A stretch of DNA of 19,317 nt, taken from assembly GCA_013003335.1 (NCBI GenBank), contig JABDJT010000274.1:1-19317 (forward strand), given 5' to 3'. Made by a program: the position numbers and the translations under genes. This DNA comes from Verrucomicrobiales bacterium (lineage in GTDB: Bacteria > Verrucomicrobiota > Verrucomicrobiia > Verrucomicrobiales > DEV007). How positions within the stretch are numbered: position 1 is the stretch's first letter; each line of letters begins with the position of its first letter. The notes under the pieces are model-generated. The model was not told the origin of the DNA. It ran no database searches and saw only the letters and a list, made by a program, of their open reading frames with translations. Positions 7,427-14,527 of the stretch are shown piece after piece.

Positions 7427-8428
7427 ATGCCTGAACCCCGGACCACTTGTTTTTTCCGCAGGATTCGCTTTATCGCCGCCTGGATTCTGCTTGTTTCGCT
7501 GGTCGGAACCGGCGTGTTGATCTGGTTGATGGCGGACCGGTTGTTGACGCCGAGGCGGCGCAGCCATGAACCGCACCATGCCAGGATCCTGTCAAATCCA
7601 ACCGATTTCGGTCTGGAAATTCAGCCGTTTTCCGCCACAGCCGCCGACGGCGCGATTCTACAGGCGATGCTGGTGGCCCCATCCACACGAACCGGTCAAG
7701 CGGTGAAGCGTCGGCGCATGGAGGAGCGCCTGGGTGGACGGAAGATTCGGGGAACAGTTTTGATGATTCACGGCCGCGGCGGAATCAAAGAGGACGAATT
7801 GGCGATGACGGAGCGGTTCGTCGCTGCAGGTTTGCGTTGTGTGATTTACGACACGCGGGCGCACGGACAGAGCGGCGGCCGGTTTTGCACCTACGGTCAC
7901 CTCGAAGTGAACGATGCAATCCGGGTGTTGGAAACTGCGGACAAACGATTTGCTCTGGATTTGCAGAATGAACCGGTTTTTGCCTTCGGTTATTCCCTGG
8001 GCGGAGCGGTGGCCGTCCAACTGCTCGGCCAACACGGCAACCGCTTCGCGGCAGCAGCGGTTGTGGCTCCGTTTCGAGATATCGGGGACATTGTGGCGTT
8101 TTCCGGGGAGCGGCATTCCCGCGGCTGGCTGCCGGGTTTTTTCGCCCCGGCCTGCGTTGCCCTTGCGGAAGCCCGGGTAGGTTTCAACTCGGAGAAAATC
8201 CGGCCCGTCACGGCTGCGCTTGCCATTGAAACACCGATCCTGATCGCTCACGGCGAAAAAGACCTGGTGATTCCCGTTTCCCACGGGCGGTCTGTTTTTG
8301 AAGCGATTCCAAAAGCGACGCCAAAGCACTGGATGCCGATCGCGGATGCCTATCACGGAGACGTTTTCCTGAAAGGGGGCGACAATTTGTACCAGGCAAT
8401 GATCGAATTCTGGCTGAACAACTCGTAA
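7427..8428 (+). CDS. Membrane-anchored alpha/beta hydrolase
   Basis: The 333-residue product has one N-terminal transmembrane segment (about 15-36, after FFRRIR) and an alpha/beta-hydrolase domain from about 60. Visible catalytic elements are the oxyanion-loop HGRGG (115-119), the nucleophile elbow GYSLGG with S190, the acid D279 in HGEKDLVIP, and H310 in DAYHGDVF near the C-terminus. The segment YDTRAHGQSGGRFCTYG resembles the BAAT/dienelactone-hydrolase and serine-aminopeptidase-like group. Substrate unknown; an esterase or peptidase acting on the outer face of the membrane is plausible. The ATG at 7427 is preferred over an in-frame TTG at 7388 because it puts a normal anchor at the N-terminus; no Shine-Dalgarno supports either. 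It is the first gene of a plus-strand run, 21 bp before the solute-binding protein, so it may act on the transported compound. Confidence 0.82.
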   Translation: MPEPRTTCFFRRIRFIAAWILLVSLVGTGVLIWLMADRLLTPRRRSHEPHHARILSNPTDFGLEIQPFSATAADGAILQAMLVAPSTRTGQAVKRRRMEERLGGRKIRGTVLMIHGRGGIKEDELAMTERFVAAGLRCVIYDTRAHGQSGGRFCTYGHLEVNDAIRVLETADKRFALDLQNEPVFAFGYSLGGAVAVQLLGQHGNRFAAAAVVAPFRDIGDIVAFSGERHSRGWLPGFFAPACVALAEARVGFNSEKIRPVTAALAIETPILIAHGEKDLVIPVSHGRSVFEAIPKATPKHWMPIADAYHGDVFLKGGDNLYQAMIEFWLNNS

Positions 8429-8449
8429 ATCCGGCTAACCTGTCACAAG

Positions 8450-10540
8450 ATGATGTGGCTACGCGTGTTTTTGTTCACGGCCCCGGTCGCTCTCGCAGCG
8501 GCGGGCGCATGGATTTTTACGCAAGCACGGCAATTCCAGTTCGAGCGGAGTGAGGATCTGATTTACGTGATCCAGCAACCTCCGGGTGAGTTTAACCCCT
8601 TCCTTCCGTCGACAGGCGTAACCCGCGAAATCACGGACATGATATTCGAAAGGTTGTTCCGACGGGATGACGATTTGAAATTGCGCGGACACTTCGCGGA
8701 ATCCTGGGAGAACCGCCAGCGGATTGTTCTACGGATGAAAGATGAAGAGACCGCGGAAACGGCGGCTTTGCTGGTCGTCGACGAGGAAAATCCGGAGGTG
8801 AAAGCGCTCAACATCCTGGAAGCGGAGCGGCAGGGGCCTGAGATCCGGGTTTGGCTGGAAGGCTATGACCGGTCAAAAATTGATCAATTCCTCGCATTGT
8901 TTTCGGAAGAAGAAAAAGCGGATCTGCTGCACGTGAGGCTGCAGTTGAAAGATTCGATTCGGGAATCTTTCGAATTGTTTCTGGGAAACTCGATCGAGAA
9001 AGAAAAAATCGAGATGATGCACTACCGATCGGCCCGGGAGGTCGATCTGTTCGTGGGTGGGGAAACGGATTTGTTTTTGAAGGAGTTGCGCCTCTACTAT
9101 GAATCAAACCGCAATCTCGAGCCGGAAATCGAACTCCTCGGAAAGTCGAATTTCTACACGGAAATGGACATGAGCCTGCGCTTGCGGGACGATCTGCTCT
9201 GGCAGGATGGGCAGCCGATCACCGCCAACGACGTGATTTTTTCCTACGAAGAACTCACCCGGCCCGGCTCAATTTACCCGCTCGGATCGGAATTCTGGTT
9301 CGTCAGTTCGGTTGAAAAAATCGGGGATCTTGAAATTCGAATCAATTGTCTGGAAGCGAGCGCCGTGATGCTGGAAAGCTGGGAGAAGTTGCCGATCCTG
9401 CCCGCCCACCGGCTTAACCCGAATATGACCGACGAAGCGTGGCGGGATTTTTTCCGGAACCCCGTCGGCTCCGGGCCGTATGGCCTGCTGGAACGGCGGA
9501 ATGATGGCGGAGTGATGCTCCGCGCGCACGAAGGATACTTTCGCGGTGCACCGAAACAGAGCCACGTGATTTACCAACTCATCCCCGATCGGGAGGAACG
9601 CCTGCTGGCCCTCCGACGGGGAAAAATCGACGTAGTCGAACCGGATGTCCGGGAACTGGCCTGGATGGGCCGCGAGCAGGACACGATCCGCTTTCTCGAA
9701 GATGCCCCCCGGTTTCAAACCTTCCTGGCGTGGAATTTGCGCCGCGAGAAATTCTCAGACCCCAGGATCCGCCGCGCCCTCGCCTATGCAGTCGATCTCG
9801 AAACGATTGTGAAGGAATGCTCCGAAGGACATGCCTCGCCTTTTCGAGGTTTGTATTTCCCGGCCAGCCCCTACAATCATGATTCAGAGAACACTCCGAA
9901 ATTTCGACCCCGGGAAGCGAAACGCCTGTTCGAAGAAGCGGGCTGGAAACCCGATGAAACCGGGGAAAAGCTTCGCCACCTTCCCAACGGCGATCCAGCC
10001 CGGTTCACACTCGCATTCGACGAGTCGAATCTTCTGAACGGAAAAGTTGCCGCGGAACTGAAACGGAGTTGGGGCCGGCACGGCATCAGGGTGAGGCTCC
10101 TGCCGATGTCCTGGGCCGAGCTGATTGAGACGAGAGTGACGGACTCCAAGTTTGATGCACTGATGCTTGGCTGGGAGTTGGAGGTCGGGCGTGATCAGTC
10201 CCGTGTCTGGCATTCCCGCTACGCCACGCCCGGCAACAGTAATTTTACCGGTTTGCGGGACAAACAGGTCAATCACCTGCTCGACGAAATCCTGCACGAA
10301 ACAGACCCGGAAAAGACAGTGGAGCTGACTGCGCAATTGCAGGACCTGATCGCCGAGTTGCAACCCTGCCTGTTTCTCTTTCAAACCGGCCGGAAACTGG
10401 CCGTGCCCCGAGACAGTCTGGTTCTCATTCGCCCCCGGTTGGACGGCGAGATGCGGGTTGAGCCTCTCATGATTGGACGAACCGGCATTGAATCAGTCCG
10501 GCCGTGGTGGGTGCGAAAAGAAATCATCAACATTGAATGA
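8450..10540 (+). CDS. Family-5 (Dpp/Opp-type) solute-binding protein, membrane-anchored
   Basis: This 696-residue protein belongs to the peptide/nickel/oligosaccharide-binding family 5. Family landmarks: an early FNPFLPSTGVTREITDMIFERLF segment (48-70), LRDDLLWQDGQPITANDVIFSYEEL split around 246-269, the FRNPVGSGPYGLLE motif, and the late AFDESN and FDALMLGWELEVGRDQSRVWHS regions. Instead of a lipobox it has an N-terminal hydrophobic anchor (about 3-24), so it is probably tethered to the membrane. An extra stretch of about 145 residues (92-236, rich in Glu and Lys) interrupts the fold between the AESWE segment and the DDLLWQDG segment, which makes it about 150 residues longer than usual. It begins 21 bp after the hydrolase and feeds the following permeases. 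ATG ATG at the start leaves a one-codon ambiguity; no Shine-Dalgarno. Substrate not readable, peptide by family default. Confidence 0.88.
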   Translation: MMWLRVFLFTAPVALAAAGAWIFTQARQFQFERSEDLIYVIQQPPGEFNPFLPSTGVTREITDMIFERLFRRDDDLKLRGHFAESWENRQRIVLRMKDEETAETAALLVVDEENPEVKALNILEAERQGPEIRVWLEGYDRSKIDQFLALFSEEEKADLLHVRLQLKDSIRESFELFLGNSIEKEKIEMMHYRSAREVDLFVGGETDLFLKELRLYYESNRNLEPEIELLGKSNFYTEMDMSLRLRDDLLWQDGQPITANDVIFSYEELTRPGSIYPLGSEFWFVSSVEKIGDLEIRINCLEASAVMLESWEKLPILPAHRLNPNMTDEAWRDFFRNPVGSGPYGLLERRNDGGVMLRAHEGYFRGAPKQSHVIYQLIPDREERLLALRRGKIDVVEPDVRELAWMGREQDTIRFLEDAPRFQTFLAWNLRREKFSDPRIRRALAYAVDLETIVKECSEGHASPFRGLYFPASPYNHDSENTPKFRPREAKRLFEEAGWKPDETGEKLRHLPNGDPARFTLAFDESNLLNGKVAAELKRSWGRHGIRVRLLPMSWAELIETRVTDSKFDALMLGWELEVGRDQSRVWHSRYATPGNSNFTGLRDKQVNHLLDEILHETDPEKTVELTAQLQDLIAELQPCLFLFQTGRKLAVPRDSLVLIRPRLDGEMRVEPLMIGRTGIESVRPWWVRKEIINIE

Positions 10541-10609
10541 TCAGCGGAGACGATCAGAACCTGACGTCACCATAAAATTCTTCGATTTTTGGGCCGACAA
10601 AAGAATGGT

Positions 10610-10651
10610 GAATCAATAGGGTTGATTCATCGAACCAACCCTGTTGATTCG
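10610..10651 (+). repeat. REP-like palindromic repeat, copy B
   Basis: The most symmetric copy: left arm GAATCAATAGGGTTG (10610-10624) and right arm CAACCCTGTTGATTC (10636-10650) pair with a single G·U. The centre can extend pairing inward to a 3-nt loop with one mismatch. It sits between the solute-binding protein and the first permease, ending 17 bp before the permease ATG, so the hairpin would form in the operon transcript. Confidence 0.85.
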
Positions 10652-10667
10652 TGTCAGCCTGTTTTTC

Positions 10668-11528
10668 ATGATCCGTTTTCTAGTTCGCCGAACCGGGATT
10701 GCCATCGTCCGCCTTATCGCGATGGTCCTGGTGCTTGGCACGCTGACCCAATTCTCTCTCTGGCTACTGGACGAGCCCAGGCAGGTTTGGCAATTAGCGG
10801 GATCATTCGACAGTGCGGAACTGGCTGACTTCTCGAAACGCTCCATCGCCAGTTTTCGAGTCCTGGCGATCTGCTGGACAACGGTCGTCATCTTCGGATT
10901 GATGATCGGAATCCTGAGCGCCCGCTTCCGCCAAAGCCGGGGGATGAAGCTGTTCTGGATGCCGTTCATGGTTGCCAGCTGGGTTCCTGCATTCTGGCTG
11001 GTTTGCCTCGCGGCGCTTTGGCTTCTGGAAGGCTGGGGGCATCCGGGATTTGCGGACGGGGAGGCACCTGTTCGCGTGGAAGGACTCAACCAGTGGTGGC
11101 ATGCCTCGCTCCTGGGGGTGATCCTCGCAGCCGGGGCGATCGGGTTTCAATACCGGATCTGCCGGGAAGGAATTATTCGGCGCGGCACGCAGCAGGAATT
11201 TATCCGCTCATCCTTCATGCGTGGCCATCGGCGCTCGACCATCTTCTACGATCACATTTTGAAAAATTCCATGCCGGCTTTGACGGGTGTTATAGACCGC
11301 GGGCTACCGGCCACGCTTGGCATGCTGGCCGTTTCGGAGTGGGCTTTTCGCTATCCCGGTCTCGGACAGTTTCTCGTTGAAGGAGCCCGGCTCGGCATGC
11401 CGGAAGCTGTATTCCTGACGGCGGTTGTTTTTTCCGGGGTCGTCATTCTCGTCACGTTGCTGGCGGAATGGATTCATGGAATCCTGGATCGCCGGATACG
11501 AACCGGACCTTATCCCATCCACTATTGA
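10668..11528 (+). CDS. ABC transporter permease, DppB/OppB-like
   Basis: A 286-residue inner-membrane permease with hydrophobic segments near 10-32, 62-84, 98-120, 145-165, 212-226 and 245-272. The cytoplasmic coupling loop that contacts the ATPase is recognisable but divergent (IRSSFMRGHRRSTIFYDHIL, 179-198), keeping the key Gly186. The family motif near the C-terminal helices reads EWAFRYPGLGQFL (224-236). The ATG at 10668 is used; a TTG at 10644 would start inside the repeat and is rejected. A TGA at 11526 is followed at once by ATGACC at 11529, then by a 20-bp duplication that moves the next gene's usable ATG to 11549. It pairs with the following permease. Confidence 0.87.
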   Translation: MIRFLVRRTGIAIVRLIAMVLVLGTLTQFSLWLLDEPRQVWQLAGSFDSAELADFSKRSIASFRVLAICWTTVVIFGLMIGILSARFRQSRGMKLFWMPFMVASWVPAFWLVCLAALWLLEGWGHPGFADGEAPVRVEGLNQWWHASLLGVILAAGAIGFQYRICREGIIRRGTQQEFIRSSFMRGHRRSTIFYDHILKNSMPALTGVIDRGLPATLGMLAVSEWAFRYPGLGQFLVEGARLGMPEAVFLTAVVFSGVVILVTLLAEWIHGILDRRIRTGPYPIHY

Positions 11529-11560
11529 ATGACCGAAATCACTATTGAATGACCGAAATC
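11521..11560 (+). repeat. Exact 20-bp tandem duplication at the permease junction
   Basis: The unit ACTATTGAATGACCGAAATC occurs twice with no spacer and no mismatch. It covers the stop codon of the first permease and the start codon of the second. Because 20 is not a multiple of 3, the first ATG (11529) now opens only a 7-codon frame ending at the TGA at 11546, and the second ATG (11549) starts the permease. Confidence 0.97.
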
Positions 11561-12448
11561 CCGACAGCACCTTCCGAAACGCCGGCGATCAACCGTCGCC
11601 GTTCGCCGTTCGGGGATGCCGCGATTCGGGTGTTCGGCCGGTTGTGGCGCCGGCGCTACGTCCATCTCACGGCCCTCGGTTACATCGTTCTCCTCGTACT
11701 ATTCTGGCGGGAATTTCTGAGTATTCCTTCCGGCCAGGCCCTTTCAAACTGGTCACCGCCCAATGAGACGCATCCGTTCGGAGTCAACGCCCTGGGCCAG
11801 GACATGCTAAAACTCTCACTCGCGGGCGGAGCCAAATCCATGACGGTCGCCCTGGTTGGTGCTGCCCTGGGAGTAGGTGCGGGGATCCTCGCATCCTGGC
11901 TGGTTGTTATCTCCGGCCGCCGGATCATCGGATTTTGGTCTCTCACCCGGATTTCACATTGGGGCACTTTTACACCCGCATTCAGCGTCCTGGTTTTGAT
12001 TGCCGTCGGGTTGCGCCCGGGATTCTGGCTGCTGGCAGTGCTTCTCGCAGGAGTCATATTTATCGCAACCGTGGCACGCATCGCCCGCTGGTTTGAAGAT
12101 CTCGAGCTCCGGGGTGACACGATTGCCGGAACAGTCCTCGGCTTCACGAGCATCCAGGTGGTGAATCGCAATCACCTGCCGGTTGTGATCCGGCGCGGCA
12201 TTGCCCTGTCCTGCAGCCTTGTCCCCGGGCTGGTTCTCGGGGAAACAGCTCTTTCTTTTATCGGCCTCGGACTCGTCGACGGAAGCTGGGGGAAATTGAT
12301 CGCGGACGGACGCGAAGTCGTTTTCGAAGCCCCGTGGCTGCTCATCTATCCCGGGCTGGTTGCCAGTCTTTCGCTCTTCGCACTCGCCTCTCTCGGTTGG
12401 ATGGCTCGCCGCTCCATGAATGGCGAACTGCCGCCCCGCGTATTTTAA
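11549..12448 (+). CDS. ABC transporter permease, DppC/OppC-like
   Basis: A 299-residue permease with a cytoplasmic N-terminus, a first membrane segment near 38-53, the family's THPFGVNALGQD segment (74-85), further helices near 100-122, 142-178, 220-232 and 263-286, and the conserved ETALSFIGLGLVDGSWGKLI region (232-251). The EAA coupling loop (RGDTIAGTVLGFTSIQVVNRNHLP, split around 188-211) keeps Gly198. It forms the heterodimeric channel with the preceding permease. The start at 11549 is set by the tandem duplication; the upstream ATG at 11529 is out of frame. It ends 11 bp before the ATPase gene. Confidence 0.87.
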   Translation: MTEIPTAPSETPAINRRRSPFGDAAIRVFGRLWRRRYVHLTALGYIVLLVLFWREFLSIPSGQALSNWSPPNETHPFGVNALGQDMLKLSLAGGAKSMTVALVGAALGVGAGILASWLVVISGRRIIGFWSLTRISHWGTFTPAFSVLVLIAVGLRPGFWLLAVLLAGVIFIATVARIARWFEDLELRGDTIAGTVLGFTSIQVVNRNHLPVVIRRGIALSCSLVPGLVLGETALSFIGLGLVDGSWGKLIADGREVVFEAPWLLIYPGLVASLSLFALASLGWMARRSMNGELPPRVF

Positions 12449-12459
12449 CAATTCACCGC

Positions 12460-13392
12460 ATGGCCGAAACCGAACCACAACCCCCTTCGACCGAAGCTTC
12501 GTCTCCGGAAGGAAAAAAGCTGCTTCTGGAAGTGGAGGGACTGACCATTGAGCGGCGACTCCCGGACGGCGAAATCATTCGTGCCCCCGACGCGGTGTCC
12601 CTCTGGGTCAATCGCGGTGAAATTCTCGCAATCGCTGGGGAACGCGGTTCCGGAAAATCTGCCATCGCTCAGGCTCTCGCCGGATTGCCTGCACCCCGTT
12701 CGCGAATCATACACGGTGAAGTCCTGCTTGAAGGAGAAAGCCTCCTGAAAACCGGCCGGTCCCGACTCCGGCAAATTCGCCGGAAACGAATCGCCTTTCT
12801 CGAACCGGACCCGAAGGCGCAATTCAATCCCTTCATCACGGTCCGTCAGCACCTCCGTGAAACCATCCGATTGGCCGAACGGCAATCCGAACTGGCAGAC
12901 GAATCCGAATGGTCCCCGATTTTTTACGAAGTCGGTATTGTCGAACCGGAAAAAGTTCTCGATCACCTGCCTGATACCCTCTCTCCCGATCTTGCCCTCC
13001 GCATCATGCTGGCAACCGCCCTCTTTGCCGGCGTCGAACTTCTGATCTGCAACCAGGCCCTGACCGGAGTCGAACCCTACACCCGCACGCAGGTGATGAA
13101 CCTGCTCAAGCAAATGCGGGATGAGCGCAACCTGGCCATTTTGCTGACCACTGACAATTTGCGGGAAATTGAAACCGTTGCCGACCGGGCCATCGTATTG
13201 TTCGAAGGTGGAATAGCCGAAATCGGGACTCCCGAACGCATCCTGAAATCACCCAAATGCGGCTATACGCGGGCTCTCATTGAATGCATTCCCCGTGCCG
13301 GATCCGACCGGGCCCGGCTGGGCGAAATTGATACTGACGCCCTGCACGAAGGCCGCATTGCCGTTCACAGAAATTCCTCGCAAACCTACTGA
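12460..13392 (+). CDS. Degenerate ABC transporter ATPase (DppD/OppD-like)
   Basis: The 310-residue product aligns along its length with oligopeptide-transporter ATPases and keeps Walker A (GERGSGKS, 60-67, with K66). The other catalytic elements are altered. The Q-loop Gln of the usual FQDP is Glu115 (FLEPDP). The LSGGQ signature is LSPD (174-177). The Walker B Asp-Glu is Asn198-Gln199 (LLICNQ). The switch His of THD is Thr231 (TTD). The D-loop region reads LTGVE rather than TALD. Binding of ATP is plausible; hydrolysis by the usual mechanism is not. Dpp/Opp systems normally have two ATPases, and only this one lies in the cluster, so it may pair with a catalytic subunit encoded elsewhere. The ATG at 12460 follows the permease by 11 bp. 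The ORF is intact, which argues against simple decay. Confidence 0.85.
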   Translation: MAETEPQPPSTEASSPEGKKLLLEVEGLTIERRLPDGEIIRAPDAVSLWVNRGEILAIAGERGSGKSAIAQALAGLPAPRSRIIHGEVLLEGESLLKTGRSRLRQIRRKRIAFLEPDPKAQFNPFITVRQHLRETIRLAERQSELADESEWSPIFYEVGIVEPEKVLDHLPDTLSPDLALRIMLATALFAGVELLICNQALTGVEPYTRTQVMNLLKQMRDERNLAILLTTDNLREIETVADRAIVLFEGGIAEIGTPERILKSPKCGYTRALIECIPRAGSDRARLGEIDTDALHEGRIAVHRNSSQTY

Positions 13393-13413
13393 TTCGCCCC
13401 AAATTCGCGTTCC

Positions 13414-14466
13414 ATGATCGACGAAAATCAGATTCGGGAAAAACTCGGCGAGGTAACCTATCCCGGCTTCAGCCGCGATATCGTGTCTTTCGGACTGGTG
13501 AAAGGAATCGCCGTCGATGGCCGTGATGTCACCGTCAAGATCAGCGTCGCCACCCGCGACCCGAAGATTCCGGATGTCATCCAGTCCGGCATCAAATCCG
13601 CCCTCGACACGATCGATGGCATTGGTGAAATCACGCTCGATTTTGATATCAAGGATCCTCCCGCCCCCGAAGGCAGCGGCGCGGCCGGTCTCGCGAAAGC
13701 CAGCATTCCCGGCATCAAGAAAATCATCGCCGTGGCCAGCGGTAAAGGAGGAGTTGGAAAATCCACAGTCGCCACCAATCTTGCCATTTCGCTGCAGAAA
13801 ACCGGAGCCTCCGTCGGACTTTGTGACTGCGACCTTTACGGCCCAAGCATCGCGCTCATGCTCGGCGTTGAAGGAGAGCAACCGATGGCCACTCAGGAAA
13901 ACGAAATCATCCCGATCGAGGCCCACGGCATCAAATCCATATCCATGGGCAACCTTCTCAGCGAAGATTCACCCGTGATCGTCCGCGGACCACTCGCCAC
14001 TCGATACGTCCAGCAATTCCTCCGCCAAACCGTCTGGGGCGAACTCGACTACCTCGTCCTCGATCTCCCGCCCGGCACCGGCGACATCCAACTCACCATC
14101 GTTCAAACCGTCGCAGTCGATGGCGCCGTCATCGTCACCACGCCACAGGAAGTCGCCCTCATCGACGCCCGCAAAGCGGTCGGCATGTTTCAAAAAGTGA
14201 ACGTGCCGATTCTCGGGATCGTCGAGAATATGGCCTGGTTCGAATGCGAGCACGGCACGAAATACCCGATTTTTGGAGAAGGCGGCGGTCGGCAGGAAGC
14301 AGAACGTCTCGGCGTTCCCCTGCTCGGACAAATCCCCATCGATCCCGAAACCGGGAAACGATGCGACGCCGGCGAACCCGTCGCCCAGCTCGATCCGGCG
14401 GAAAATGCGATCAGTTCCGCTTTCTCAGACGTCGCCAAATCGGCGATCGCAGAAATACCGGCCTGA
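13414..14466 (+). CDS. apbC: Mrp/ApbC-type P-loop ATPase with N-terminal DUF59 domain
   Basis: The 350-residue protein has an N-terminal MIP18/DUF59 domain (about 3-78) and a Mrp/NBP35 P-loop domain with the deviant Walker A SGKGGVGKST (109-118), DCDLYGPS (138-145) and DLPPGTGD (217-224). The family is an Fe-S cluster carrier or scaffold in the cytoplasm. The usual CxxC that holds a bridging [4Fe-4S] cluster at the dimer interface is incomplete: WFECEHGTKYPIFGEGGG (275-292) keeps Cys278 but has Gly281 in place of the second Cys. Length and remaining motifs are normal. It follows the ATPase gene by 21 bp and may be co-transcribed with the ABC cluster, and a hairpin-plus-T-tract directly follows its stop codon. 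Confidence 0.9.
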   Translation: MIDENQIREKLGEVTYPGFSRDIVSFGLVKGIAVDGRDVTVKISVATRDPKIPDVIQSGIKSALDTIDGIGEITLDFDIKDPPAPEGSGAAGLAKASIPGIKKIIAVASGKGGVGKSTVATNLAISLQKTGASVGLCDCDLYGPSIALMLGVEGEQPMATQENEIIPIEAHGIKSISMGNLLSEDSPVIVRGPLATRYVQQFLRQTVWGELDYLVLDLPPGTGDIQLTIVQTVAVDGAVIVTTPQEVALIDARKAVGMFQKVNVPILGIVENMAWFECEHGTKYPIFGEGGGRQEAERLGVPLLGQIPIDPETGKRCDAGEPVAQLDPAENAISSAFSDVAKSAIAEIPA

Positions 14467-14492
14467 CGAATCTACAGGGTTGATTCGTTTTT
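14467..14492 (+). terminator. Terminator formed by a shortened palindromic repeat (copy C)
   Basis: The stem CGAATC (14467-14472) and GATTCG (14482-14487), with a 9-nt loop TACAGGGTT and TTTTT after it (14488-14492), begins at the base after the apbC-like stop. The hairpin sequence corresponds to the left half of repeat copy B with one changed and one restored base, so a repeat remnant appears to be serving as the terminator. Confidence 0.7.
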
Positions 14493-14527
14493 CTTTCCCT
14501 CGGCAGACAGGCTGGTAGAATCCGGCC

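Noticed and set aside
10644..10667. TTG start for the first permease
   Set aside because: It would lie in the right arm of repeat copy B and add residues not typical of the family; the ATG at 10668 gives a normal N-terminus.
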